Below, one piece after another: positions 1 through 11,270 of a DNA stretch of 64,000 nucleotides (positions within the stretch are counted from its first letter, which is position 1; each line of letters opens with the position of its first letter). A program made the position numbers and the translations under genes. This DNA is from Sambucus nigra (Eukaryota > Streptophyta > Magnoliopsida > Dipsacales > Adoxaceae): positions 499,759,760 through 499,823,759 of the forward strand of contig OX422210.1 in the NCBI GenBank assembly GCA_949130495.1, written 5' to 3'. The notes below the pieces were generated by a model. That model was not told the DNA's origin and made no database searches. It worked only from the letters and a program-made list of their open reading frames with translations.

Positions 1-1
1 G

Positions 2-2053
2 GCAATAGAACTTGGTGAATATGATATAATTTATGAGCCTAGATCGTCACTAAAAGGGCAGGCAGTAGCAGATTTTATAGCAGAGTTCACCTATCCTGAT
101 ACCTCCGAGGAGCAAAAGCTGGATACTGACCAGCCTGTGGATGTTACAGGTTCATCAAACTTAAACCTCGAACAACTTACGTTAGTCGACGAATAAAAGA
201 AGTTGGCCAACGAGCAAGAGAAGTCGATCGGCAAGCAAGAGAAGATGGTCGACAAGCAGCAAGAAGCGCTAGAGGAGGACAAAACGAAGCAGTAAATATT
301 TCACCGAGGAACTCTGTCCAATAAAAAATTTGAAGACGATGTAGCTATATGGAATCTATATGTGGATGGCTCATCTTGCACTACAGGCTGTGGGGCAAGG
401 ATTGTTTTAAACAGCCCGGATGAGGTCGATATGGAGTATGCTATGCGCTTCCAATTCAAGGCTTTTAATAATGAGGCTGAATATGAAGCTATGATTGCAG
501 GTCTTAATCTGGCAAAAACCATAGGGGCAGAGCAAGTTATTATATTCAGTGACTTGCAGTTGATCATAAATCAAATACTGGGAGTATATGCAGCCAAAGG
601 AGAATTAATGATCAGGCATCACGCAAAAGCGATGGAGATTTTATCAAGTCTGATGGCAGTACAGATAATTAGAATACCAAGATTGGAGAATGCCAGAGCA
701 GATGCCTTAGCTCATTTAGCATCAGCCACACGCACCGAGCTACGAAGAACAATCCCAATTGAAGTCTTGGCTAGTTGGAGCATAGATGAAGATCTAATGA
801 TGAACTTTATTACCCTTGATTTAGGACCATCTTGGATGGATCCTATCATGGCATATATTGAAGAGGGGTATTTGCCAACTGATAAACTCGCAGCCAAGAA
901 ACTAAAGTTTAAAGTTGCTCGTTATTTATTGACCAATGGTGTTCTATATAGGCGAGGAATTATATCTGGCTTGCAGAGATGTGTACATCCCGCCGAGGTG
1001 AAAGACTTGATCGAAGAAGTCCATGAAGGGTCTTGTGGAGCCCATGTAGCAGGTCGGACACTTCTGCAAAGGATAATGATGCAGGGATACTATTGGCCAA
1101 CAATGAGGACTGATTTCATAGCCTATGCTAAAAAATGTGACAAATGTCAACACTTCTCCACCATACGAAGAACTCCCCAATCATTATTGACACCCATTAC
1201 TTCCCCTTGGCCATTTGCCATGTGGGGAATTGACTTGGTCGGGCCACTTCCAACGACCAGAGGAAGGTTTAAGTATCTCATCGTCGCAGTGGATTACTTT
1301 ACTAAGTGGGTGGAAGCCGAGCCTCTTGTCGACATGACGTACGAAAAGGTGTACCAATTTATTTGGAAGAATATCATCTGTAGATATGGTCTTCCCCATG
1401 CATTCATCACCGACCATGGAACACAATTTGATAACGAGGATTTCGCTGCATATTGTCATCAGTCGAACATATTAAAAACCCACTCTACACCAGGCCATCC
1501 CCAGAGCAATGGGCAAACTGAAGTGACGAACAGAACGCTGTTGAATGGCTTGAAGAAAAGATTAAATGATGCAAAGGCAAATTGGATCAACGAGCTACAT
1601 TATGTACTGTGGGCTTATCGTACTACTCCCCGAGCAGCAACTGGAGAATCTCCATATATGCTGGCATTTGGAAGTGAAGTTGTTATACCTGCCGAGTTGG
1701 GCCTCCCAACATACAGAGTATTGAATTTCAATTCCCCTGTCAGCGACTTGATGAGAAGGTTAGACTTGGACATGCTCGAGGAAGTTAGAGAAGAAGCGGC
1801 CATCAGGAATGCTGCATACCAACAACGAACAGCTTTGTTTTACAACAAGAGAGTGAAGAAGTGCGACCTGAAAGAAGGGGACTACGTGCTAAAGAAAGTA
1901 ATTCAAAAGCACAATAAACTGGAAGCTACCTGGCATGGGCCCTACAGAATAACAGAGGTTGTTTGACCAGGGACATATAGGATTGAAGCTTTAGAAGGGG
2001 AGGAGTTTAAAAATGCATGGAACGCAGAGCATCTTCGCAAATATTATCAGTAG
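2..2053 (+). pseudogene. Tat-lineage pol C-terminal part: RNase H, second RNase H, integrase
   Basis: One frame runs from position 2 to a natural stop at 2051-2053. It is interrupted by TAA at 194-196, TAA at 293-295 and TGA at 1964-1966. The first two stops lie in the glutamine/lysine-rich linker between the RT-linked RNase H and the second RNase H. The third cuts off only the last 29 codons. The second RNase H (about 359-740) keeps its four acidic residues, seen in YVDGSS, NNEAEYEA, FSDLQL and ARADALAH. The integrase has an HHCC zinc finger (HEGSCGAH then CDKC, about 1020-1150) and a complete catalytic triad: D in GIDLVG, D in ITDHGTQFD, E in GQTEVTNR. The integrase core itself is open from 362 to 1966. 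The 5' part of the gene is outside the window. Confidence 0.88.
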
Positions 2054-2183
2054 TTGGGAATTCCTATGTAATGCAGTTTTCTTCAATATAAATAAAAGTT
2101 GTGGATGTTTTGCCCAATTCTCTCATTTTGTTGAAAAATTTTCGGAGTACTAGTGCTACACACTACGCATCAAGAAAAAAAAA

Positions 2184-2655
2184 TTCCCAGAAATACCAAC
2201 TCCGGTTGGTTGGGAAGAAAATCCACCAACTAAGGTTGGTCGGGAATAAAAAAATTTCCCAGAAATACCAACTCCGGTTGGTTGGGAAGAAAATCCACCA
2301 ACTAAGGTTGGTCGGGAATAAAAAAATTTCCCAGAAATGCCAACTCCGGTTGGTTGGGAAGAAAATCCACCAACTAAGGTTGGTCGGGAATAAAAAATAA
2401 AAAATTTTACCAACTAAGGTTGGTCGAGAACTAAAAATACCAACTCCGGTTGGTCGAAAACAGTTAGTTAAACAAATGAAAGTCATTTCAAGGCTTAAAA
2501 TTAAAAAGTGGTAAATTTCTTGATATTTATGACATTTTAAATTACTAACATAGTTGGTCAAAAAATAAAATATCACCAGCTCTGGTTGGTCGTCAGATGA
2601 TTATCATCAATTCAAGATAGTCAACAATAAGTTTTCACCAACTTTAGTTGGTCGA
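2184..2655. repeat. Array of 16-bp palindromes in 72-bp tandem units
   Basis: Just downstream of pol, the unit beginning TTCCCAGAAAT recurs at 2184, 2256 and 2328, an exact period of 72 bp, followed by degenerate partial copies to about 2655. Each unit carries two 16-bp palindromes with the pattern ACCAAC-NNNN-GTTGGT (loops TCCG and TAAG). Further versions occur near 2410, 2440, 2575 and 2637. Each could fold into a 6-bp stem with a 4-nt loop on either strand. Because 72 is divisible by 3, the array is open on both strands, but I do not regard those ORFs as genes. Confidence 0.85.
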
Positions 2656-2847
2656 CAAATAACACAAAATATTTTTATCTTTTTAACAGATATACATGCA
2701 CATTCATTAGTAAATAAAAAGAAATGTCTTACAGAATATTTCCAAGACAATCAAAATTGCAAATAAAACTAGAAGTTTTTCATTAAATCCAAAACAAAAT
2801 ACATTGAGAATAAAATACATATTTAAAAAATGATTACATCAAGATTC

Positions 2848-4128
2848 CTATTCTATTGGTCTCTTCCCCTCTGCCTTTGAAACAGGTTCTTCGCCAGTAG
2901 GAGGATCGTCTAAAGCATAGGGGGAATTTATGAAATTAATATCTTTGAGCATCCTGATGTTCATCACTGATGGCCGATCAAGAAGGTGCTCCGGGCAAGA
3001 TATCTCAAAGTTGGAATGAAGGCTATAGTCACCGAGATACTTTGAAATCGGGCATTGAGGAATGGCCCGAGCAGGAATCCAGCTCATATCCAGTTTGAAA
3101 GGTGGCACCGGTAACTCGAGCAACCCAGGGTCATAGTAATCCCATAAATAGTGACCCTGTTCCAACTGCAGCATGCCCAAGGCATTCAGCCATCCTTGCT
3201 TGTAACCCACATTATTTGCATTTTGGATTCGATCATCTAGATGGTAGACGGCTTCATTATAACCATCCATCCAGAACTCCCTGGTCTGCTTGTGGAATTG
3301 ATAGGTTAACCTCTCCAATTGCTCATAGAGGTTCTTCGTTAAAAGTTCTTTACTCTCCAAGGCAGACTTTTGTGCAGAGAGCTGCTCATCCAGATTCAGA
3401 ATCTTCTTGGACATCTCAGCTAATGCTTGATTCTTCGCCATTAACTAGAAGGCCTGATTCTCCAAAGCTGATTGATTTCTTTGTTCTTCAGTAGTAAGCC
3501 GAGCAGCCCTTGTTCATACCCGAGAAGCTCTTGCTCGTCCGCGATCAGAGGTAGAGGCTCCAGTTCTCTTCAAGGTTTCCAATTCGTCTTTCAGATTGGA
3601 ATTTTTTACCTCCAAGAAATAAAAACCCTCATCGTTGATAGGGACCAATGCTCTTGAGGTAGAGGCTGCAAATTTTAATTGAGATATCTCTCCTTACAGG
3701 TTATTGTTTTCCTGCTCCAGCAACTTAGCTATCTGCCTTTGCTCTTCGACCTCGGTCTTCAAAGTTCTTTCCTTTATATCGTAAGTTGCAAATAATCTAT
3801 CATATCCTTTATCACCACTTAGTTGCTGATACTTCTTCTCATATCCCTGGTGCAAAAGGGCTGTAGATTCCTTGTATTGTTGTTGAAGCTCCTCGAGAGT
3901 GCCCTGGAGGTCTTCAATCATCTCATAATATGCTACATTGTTAGCCACTACCCGATCCAGCAGACACTTTAAATACTGGTAGGCTTCAACTGCTCGCTCT
4001 GAAGCATCTGGACCGAGGATATCAACAATTTGAGCTTTAGTCATATCTGTATGACCAACTTTGAAGTATTCATTGCATTGTCTCAATAATTTTGTATCAT
4101 GAGCTGATAACAATTCCATCCTGGCCAT
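2848..4128 (-). pseudogene. Antisense proximal ORF of element A (coiled-coil protein, three stops)
   Basis: A single minus-strand frame of 427 codons runs from ATG at 4126-4128 to a natural stop at 2848. It is broken by TAA at 3694-3696, a TGA near 3523 and a TAG near 3445. All three fit a single C-to-T change in a Gln or Arg codon (inference). The product is rich in Glu, Gln, Leu and Lys, with heptad-like stretches around residues 70-145 and 230-300, so a coiled coil is likely. The C-terminal third is less repetitive, with many Tyr, Trp and Pro residues. I recognise no enzymatic domain. It runs opposite to pol and lies between pol and the distal antisense gene, a position where Tat-lineage elements are known to carry extra ORFs. 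Confidence 0.6.
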
Positions 4129-4578
4129 AAACTATTAAAAGGAAGAGATAGAAAGAACTAATAAGAGTGCAAACAGAGCAAGAAGAAGAGAAGCAAGAGT
4201 ATGAACAATCAAAATCTCAAATTTTATTTCATCATAAAAGAGAAGTACATTGTTCAGAGTTACATTTGACAAAAATAAACAGAGAGAAAAGTCCGAACAA
4301 CTCTACACCTTCTCCTTATTTCCCAAAACTTTCTCGGGAATCTAGGACGAGGAGGTAGGTTGCTCGGATGGCATAGAAGGTTGTTCAGTGGGTGCTGGAA
4401 GCTGCTCGGTTGAAATGTTAGTTGATTGAAGTTGCTCGGTAGGAGTAATAGTTGGTTGGGGTTGTTCGTAGCAAAGTTCAACAGTAGGGACCTGATCCCC
4501 AACCACCATAGAATATTCCTCGAAGGTAGCTTCATACTTTTCTTCTTCCCCGGGAGTAGAATGGGGGCCAAGAATGTG

Positions 4579-6545
4579 TTATTGAAACAGGTCGGAGTTC
4601 TCATCGACATTCATCTCTTTCAGAGCAGCCACCCAGCCATCCCTGAAATACTTAAGGCTGCCATACTCCATTTGTGACACCATGGCAGCCAAACCCTTAT
4701 TCCAACCTTTGTTCCAGCCAGTACTGAAGAACTTCTTCACAGCTAGTTTCCTTTTCACCTTCTCCGAGGAAAGCTTCTCAGAAAAAAGTTCCTCGGCAGC
4801 TTTCAATTTCTTTTCTACCTCTTCCTTTTGACGACCAGCGTCACAAAGTCTACTTAGCTCTTCCTCAGCAGATTTGAGCTTGTTTTCAAACTCTCCAGCA
4901 TGTTGGAGCTTCCTCTCGAGCTCTTTATTTTTCTTCTCCAAGTCTTTTATTTTCTCCTCCAACTTCTTGGAGACTTCAACAGCCTGATCCCTCTCCTGCT
5001 CGGTGGAGTTAAGCTGTTTCTCCCAAGCAGCTTTATCATCGACATACTTCTGACGAGAATCCTTTAAAGACTGTGTCAGACCCACAAAAGCCTCCTCTAC
5101 ACCACCCGAGGAGATGGACGACTTGATGGCTTCGTCCTTCTTCAGAATAGTATTAAAGCAAGTTACCAACTGGAAAAAGGAAATAACATTGAAAAATGAA
5201 AATAACTGTAAGTCACTGCAAGGACATAACATTAAAAAATGAAAATTTAGATTAGAAATACTTACTGAGGCAATGTGCTGAGCTGGCAAAGTGGTAACCC
5301 TATCCCGGGAGAGATTTTCTTCAATACCTTGGATCTCGGGGATGATCCAAGACTTCACCGAGCTCATGGTTGAGCTCGGAGCAATGAAAGTGGGAACACC
5401 ACTTCCAGTAGTTGGAGGCTGAGAGGTGGATTCAACCAAATTGACCGAGGAGCTCTTCTTCAACTTCCTCGTGGGAGAAGGAACATTCTCGACCAAGGAT
5501 GTCGTCTTGGTCGGTGATATAACTATAACCTCGCTCGGAGGGGAAATAGCTGCAACCTTGCTCGGAGCCACAGGTGGCTTCTCGGCAACCTTCACAGTAG
5601 CAGCTGAAGGAGGTGCATCAATTTGTCTTGTCCCTTTTGGGACATCCTGCTTGCTTTTCTTTGCCTCTCCAGCAATAGAGGCAGATTTCTCGAAGAGGGC
5701 AGGAGCTTTTCTTCTCTTCATTCGGTCACTAAGAGGAATATGTGACTCAGGAGAAGAACTTTCAGAAGGTGTTACTGGTTCTACGTCACTTATCACTGGA
5801 TGAGCAGTAAAAGACGAGGTGTAACTCTTGTACAGCAACAAGTATGAAGATGATATGATATGTTCGTCAGCGACAGTCTGATGCAAACCCCAAATAAGTT
5901 TCAGATGCTTTAAATTAACTTTTGTCTCTCTTGAAGACCTTCTTTTGCTGTCAACTGCAAATAAATGAAATTTAAAATATCAGTGACACATTTTATCAAA
6001 CACAGAGAAAGCATAATTTCAAAAATAAAGTAAAAACAACCTATCCCATTTCCATGGGGAGGACATCTAGGACCCTGATACACATCATTGCCAATTAGTA
6101 GAGCATGTTGCCAATTTTTCATAACTACACCATGTTCGAAGTAGTCCCTGTTGGCATCTGGGAGATTGACGACTAAAGCCCTATTTAAAAACCTAGTTTT
6201 CAAATAAAAAGTACTGTCACTGACAGCCCATCTATAGCAAAACATAATTTCGGGAATTTCTATACGAGTTCCATGAATCTGATTTAACCTATGGACTCCA
6301 TTAACTATTCTCCATGTATTGGGGGATATTTTTGCAGGTACCACATCAAAATATTGACAAAATTCCATACATAAGGTGTTTGGAGGAAAAGAAAAGCCAC
6401 ATTCAGCTACAAAGAGACTGGGGAACCAATGTCCCTCAGCCAAACGAAAATAATCTGAAGGTTCAGAAAGTTCTTCCAAAATGACCCATGAAGGAATAGA
6501 GAAATCAGAACGAAATTTATCAAGCGACTCAACAAGGTAAACCAT
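4579..6545 (-). CDS. Antisense distal gene of element A, spliced, 594 aa, Transposase_28-like head with coiled-coil tail
   Basis: Three minus-strand exons join into one open frame: 6545-6041, 5954-5266 and 5169-4579 (1,785 nt, 594 aa plus stop). The introns (5955-6040, 86 bp; 5170-5265, 96 bp) have GT-AG ends; the second has a perfect GTAAGT donor and a pyrimidine-rich acceptor. The N-terminal ~190 residues, with motifs such as FPPNTLCMEFCQYF and ISPNTWRIVNG, resemble the putative gypsy-type transposon domain Transposase_28 (recognition from memory). A Ser/Pro/Lys-rich middle follows, then a strong coiled coil (KLEEKIKDLEKKNKELERK) and a Gly/Trp-rich tail. The start is the first ATG of the open frame. 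Transcription would have to begin near or in the 3' LTR. It could be a gag-like or captured host protein; its function is unknown. It is intact while sense pol and the neighbouring antisense ORF carry stops. Confidence 0.68.
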
Positions 6546-6958
6546 GATGAATAAAGGAAATAAAAAAGAAGTAAGAAGATCTTACAGAATAAGGATGGAT
6601 CAGTTGACAACGAACAATGGAAGGAATGAACGCACAAGATAGAGAAGAAATGGAGAACTCAAAGATACAGATTTGAAAAAGTGAAGAGACGATAGGATTT
6701 TCTGCAACGCTTAAATACCTTACCATGGGAAGGGGTAAAAATAATGATTACAAAGAGAGACGTTTGCGCTACCGGCGGCTAAAAGGACAAAAAGGGCACA
6801 GAGACCGAAGCAGTTAGAAAAATTCAAAAAGTCTGATTCTATGAATTCGAAAAGAAAAATAAATACAAAGAAAACACTCCTAAAATTCAGGATGACCATT
6901 TAATCCCGCCATATTTCGAGAAGAATGTTCCACACTCCTCAACCTCGAACTGTGAGCA

Positions 6959-6969
6959 TTGGGGGCTTC
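6959..6969 (+). other. Polypurine tract region of element A
   Basis: The G-rich run ending in GGGGGCTTC directly precedes the LTR start TGTTGATACC at 6970. It is in the position expected for the primer of plus-strand DNA synthesis. The preceding stretch from 6546 holds only the upstream region of the antisense gene. Confidence 0.6.
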
Positions 6970-7168
6970 TGTTGATACCAAATTTAGTCTACTGATGTGG
7001 CTCAGTCAAGTGGAGACACGTGTCAATCTACATGGCACTAACAAACATTTTTGAACAACACCTTGACTTCGAGGAACTCAACCTCCCCGACCAACTCATA
7101 TACTCCGATCAGTAGGTGCTCTCCGAGGAACTTTACTGCACCGAGAAACTCATGGATACCGAGCTACT

Positions 7169-7222
7169 TAGGCGGTCCGAGCAGCTTAGGCGGTCTGAGC
7201 AGTTTAGGCGGTCCGAGCTGCA
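7169..7222. repeat. Three tandem 18-bp units in the LTR of element A
   Basis: Units starting TAGGCGGTCYGAGC occur at 7169, 7187 and 7205 with one or two differences each. They lie about 130 bp upstream of the TATA-like motif, a position where enhancer-like repeats are common in LTRs. The regulatory role is inference. Confidence 0.75.
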
Positions 7223-7353
7223 CCTCGATCAGAGCATTCATTACCATATAATAAAGAGGATTAAATGCGCATTAAATGCTCATTATTATCATACAGATGT
7301 ATACGCCTATTGAACAGCTATGTATTACCCTCTCACATGTACAATCTGAGGGC

Positions 7354-7360
7354 TATAAAT
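7354..7360 (+). promoter_or_regulatory. TATA-like box in the element A LTR
   Basis: TATAAAT in the context GGCTATAAATAC is the only good TATA motif in this LTR and sits about 385 bp from its start. It probably marks the U3/R boundary region. Confidence 0.5.
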
Positions 7361-7561
7361 ACATTGTATCATCCCCATTGTAAGGGAACTCGAAATTTCT
7401 TGGTAAAAACCTGTTATCGACAATTCTCAAATAGTCCGCAATAACAAAAACAGTGGACGTAGGCCATTCTTTTAAGGCTGAACCACTTTAAAAATTCTTT
7501 TGTCTTATTTATTTTATCTGTGATTGAATAATTAGAGATAATCTAATTTTTTACATCAACA

Positions 7562-10401
7562 ACCATGTCACAACTTCATTCCATATCTATGTGACTATTT
7601 GATAGTGTTTTGAAACAATACGTTGTGTCATTCATGTGCTTTACAAAGTTTGGAGTCTTTGAGGTGATTTATAGTGTTGCTACCTACATATTTGACTCAC
7701 TTTATCCTTTATTGCACACATGCACGAATTTTTTTTACTTTTGTGCTCGTCTATCACATGTTGGTTGAGTATTTTCATCTCAATTCTGTCTATACAATGA
7801 ACCAAGTGCGATAAAACTTGACAAAAAGTAGTGCATGATATGAACCGTTTGTGAGTTTGTGTGTTTAATTTTGATAAATGGAAAAGGGCTGCAAAAGTTA
7901 TTTAAATTGTTCCTTTGCGATAAAGCCACCATTTAAATGGACCTAAAAAAGTGAGGAACTGAAAATTATCTGGGGTTCAATAAGGTTTAAAAGAGCCCAA
8001 AAAAATTGAAAGTCAATAAAAAGAAAATTATGCCAAAAATGGGCCAATAGGTTTCTTAGTTTCATCCCCTCATAAGAAAAATAAAAAGCATTATCTTTTA
8101 ATGAGGGCGGAAGAAAAAAAATAAAAAATAAAATTAAAAAAATGTTTCTTACGGCCTAGAACTAGGTGTGATGTATACATCATGATGTATGTGAGCCTTC
8201 CTCTCTCTATATATATACTAGGGTATGCCCGTACCTGAAGGGACGACGCTAATTTTCTAAAGTTTATGTCGTTGATAGGACCATACATCGTATTTAGTTC
8301 GCAGTAAATAACCAATTTTTGAAACAACCTATGGTACGAATCTATTAGTTTTTAAAATTTGATTTTTTTAAATAACCTATCGTACGAACAAATTAGCAAA
8401 ATGAACAAACATAAAAAACATAAATTAAAAAACATTCAGTAACCCTAATTTTCTACACATTGTCTAATTGTTTAGTGTCTTTATAAGAATAGTAAACCAC
8501 CTGAATATGAAGTCATGTAGGTATCATGCATACATGATAAATGACTACCTACACAAATGATAAATGGATGGATTTTAAAACGGTTTTCACGTTCTTGAAA
8601 GTCATGAAAAAAACATTACATAGTTTCGGACATTATTGATGTGGAAGTCATTTATACTTTGATTTGTTGAAATGATTAAGACGATGTCATCTAAGGATTA
8701 TTTTGATGTTCATTCTTAGGAGTACACGTATGCATCGTGCACAAATGTCATGATTGAGTCGATTTTCCTATCGAATTTGTTCACATCCATTCATTCTGTA
8801 TCCATGACTTGGTTATCTTAGTATAAATTCATGGTGTGTGATTTTGTAACATCATTTTCGCATTTTTGTATGAAAAATCTGAAAAATAAAAATAGTTTAT
8901 TTGCCTTGTTTCCTGTGACATCCCGATTTGATTTGTTTGGTTTATTATTTTCCTTGTCTATTTCAGACAAATAAAAATGGGGAGAACGAATTATGATATT
9001 ATGGGGGAGTTTAAGTACGGGGGATATTTTATTATGCTTACATGTTTTATGTTTATCATTTCGAACTCGATGCATCACGAGGTATTTACTTTGTCTCATG
9101 TGTATAGGTACAATTGAATATTTTTGGATTCCATACCCTGATGAGAAAAGCTTGAAGGTTTTGAAGAATTGATTGTGGAAGCGAAGTTTGAAAAGTTTGA
9201 AGACTTGTCATTTATGTTTCCACTTTTGAGTTTTGGGGAGGGTAGATTTGTATAGGTCATTTTTAAGATTGATAATTCGAAAGTTTTTATTTTGTACCGG
9301 TATAGACATAGGGGGAGATTTGTAAGGACATTATTGTTCGTTATCGATTTAGTATGTCGTATACCGCTACAAGTCGTCGAAGGATTGAGAAGATTACATC
9401 TACACAAGACGAATCCAAATTTCAAGAAGAATTAAACATTCAAGCCCAACAAGGAATTTGGTAAATTATGTGTAAGTTTCATTTACATTTCACATTAAAA
9501 GTGTTGGGATATTTTTTATAAAAGTTAAAATGGTTTTTGAAACTTTTATAAATGTTTTTTATTTTTTAAAAAAAAATATCATAAATGTTTTGGATAAATG
9601 TTTCTTGATCCCGTGAACAGTTTTAACTTTTAAGGTTTTCAAGTTATTTAAAAGTCTAAAGATTTTTTGGATTAGGGACTGCCGTTCAAACGATAGCATC
9701 GCTTGAACGATGTCATATCTCATTCGAACGACAGTTGTTTATGCTAACACGTCACCGCCTTAAATTTTATTATATATATAGGGTGTCAGGCTACTGATTT
9801 TTGTTTGGAGAAAAATTGATTTTCATAAATACGTTTTTATACTATTCTCTAACCATTTGAGGGTTCATAACTTTTTTTTTACAATTCATAATCCAAATTG
9901 CTTTTGTGTGAGTTTTTTTATGGAACCCAAAACATAGTTTGCCATTGTTCATTCTTTGTAGGGAGATCTCTACAACCGAGATTTGCGTGTTATTGTGGAG
10001 TGAGTCTCTACAGAGTTTTAAGACTACTTGTCTGGACTACGTGTCCTTGTGGCATAGCTGCATGAGTGCAAACCATTACTGATTTCTAGCCATTGCTTTG
10101 AAGGTTTGACGAAGACATCGTGTGTTACACTTGTGGGCGATTATCAGGTTGTATGTAAGTCAATAGTCTTGTAAACTTGTCAAAGTTCTAGAAATAAAAA
10201 GGTTTTGCCCTAAGGGCATTTTTTCTGAACTTTGTGTCGCATATTTTATTTATGATGGTTTAACACTTGCACGCACTTAGTTAATTGAGTTAAGGGCTGA
10301 ATTGATTTGATTCATAAATTGACACTAAGTAAATAAGTTTGTAATTGGAATTTGCGCAACTATTGAAATTGGTATAACATATAAGGTCTTATAAACATTC
10401 A
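7562..10401 (+). mobile_element. Element E: 3' half of a Sirevirus-like LTR element, split by element A
   Basis: No coding frame of note is present. The segment 7562-9320 aligns by eye with the reverse complement of 43,718-45,003 inside element D. A purine tract (GGGGGAGATT, 9311-9320) then precedes an LTR that starts TGTAAGGACATT, like both D LTRs. Homology begins at 7562, exactly at the end of element A's LTR, so A inserted into this copy and the 5' part lies left of the window. Relative to D there is extra sequence at about 8140-8590 that I cannot assign. Confidence 0.68.
9321..10401 (+). repeat. 3' LTR of element E (end approximate)
   Basis: The LTR starts TGTAAGGACATT right after the purine tract. 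Its first 250 bp match the starts of the element D LTRs well; the middle is much more diverged. The end near CATTCA at 10,401 is placed by comparison with CATTCACA at the end of D's 5' LTR and may be off by several bases. Confidence 0.6.
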
Positions 10402-10778
10402 ACTTTTTATTTTCAGAACTTGGGCATTTAACTCTCTTTTGCTCAAGGATTTGACATTTTCAAGTTCATCACTTTCATGAAAATTAACATTAATATATTT
10501 TTATTTTGCAGGAGATTGATAAGTTTTTTTTTCTTTTTTTCCATTTTGGATATCAAATATTATATCCTTTCACTATGACTCACATGCATATGATCTAAAG
10601 GTATGTCACAATTGATAATAGCCAAATTAGGACAAGAAAAATCAGTCATAATCATAAAAACTTTATCTACTCACAAGCAAACATGGTCAATTAACAAACA
10701 ATATGACAAACATACAACAAGACTAGATCAACTCAAGCACGTTAATGTTACTCAAATGATTACTTGGCTCTAATACCA
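10402..10778 (-). mobile_element. Element F: internal stub and primer binding site
   Basis: Minus-strand TGGTATTAGAGCC (10,766-10,778) differs by one base from the initiator-tRNA-Met primer binding site TGGTATCAGAGCC. It sits 2 bp inside an LTR edge beginning TGAAAGAG on the plus strand (10,781). About 360 bp of internal sequence to its left show no coding potential and stop at element E. Confidence 0.5.
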
Positions 10779-10780
10779 AA

Positions 10781-11270
10781 TGAAAGAGCGTGTCATGTAT
10801 ATGGGTAAGCACATCTAATAAACTTAGAGGGAGTGGGGTGAATAGGTTTGTAGGCATATATGACCAATTTTTCACTTTAAACACCTTTGCTTGCACATTC
10901 ATGTTTCACAACACAAGTTTTACTAATTTGTTTATTCAATAACAAGATTAACACACATAATGATGTAATTAGGTAAATCTAGATGAATAAAACTAGATTT
11001 AACACTTAAGTAAATTTTAATTCAATTCACAAGATTCAATTATGATCTAAGTGATGTGTGTGATAAAATGTGTGCATACAAGTGTAAATAAATCACAATA
11101 AACCATATGAAGCGTACTCTAATTCTCATTTCTACTTGAAAAATAATTTTATAAAAGTCAATAAGGTACCTCTCAAACAATCCCTATCATGTAGTTACCT
11201 ATGAACCTTTCAACACTTTCCCATGGTCATTGAGAATCCTCAACGAGTTCCACATCGTGAATGAAAAAGT
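10781..11270 (-). repeat. LTR of element F, left segment (interrupted by element B)
   Basis: This sequence lies outside the primer binding site and ends in AAAGT at 11,266-11,270. AAAGT is repeated at 22,067-22,071 on the other side of element B, so B inserted into this LTR. Confidence 0.55.

Larger units (their letters stand above)
1..7561 (+). mobile_element. Element A: 3' part of a Tat-lineage Ty3/gypsy retrotransposon
   Basis: The window starts inside the element. In order it holds the end of pol (RT-linked RNase H tail, a second archaeal-type RNase H, integrase), a palindromic repeat array, two antisense genes, a purine-rich tract and a 3' LTR ending in CA at 7561. A second RNase H before integrase and antisense extra ORFs between pol and the 3' LTR are known traits of the plant Tat lineage. 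The 5' LTR, gag, protease and most of RT lie outside the window. The 5 bp after the LTR are ACCAT, a candidate target duplication whose partner is not visible. Sequence from 7562 aligns directly with an internal part of element D, so A inserted into an older retrotransposon. Confidence 0.85.
6970..7561 (+). repeat. 3' LTR of element A (592 bp)
   Basis: The LTR starts TGTTGAT and ends ATCAACA, a perfect 7-bp terminal inverted repeat with canonical TG...CA ends. It contains a TATA-like motif at 7354-7360 and three tandem 18-bp units at 7169-7222. The left LTR is outside the window, so its age cannot be judged. Confidence 0.85.

Noticed and set aside
301..567. Minus-strand ORF of 88 aa opposite the second RNase H of element A
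   Set aside because: A shadow of the well-supported plus-strand pol frame.
2101..2413. ORFs of 85-99 aa on both strands with 24-residue repeats
   Set aside because: They follow directly from the 72-bp tandem repeat, which is open on both strands because its length is divisible by 3. There is no sign of a gene.
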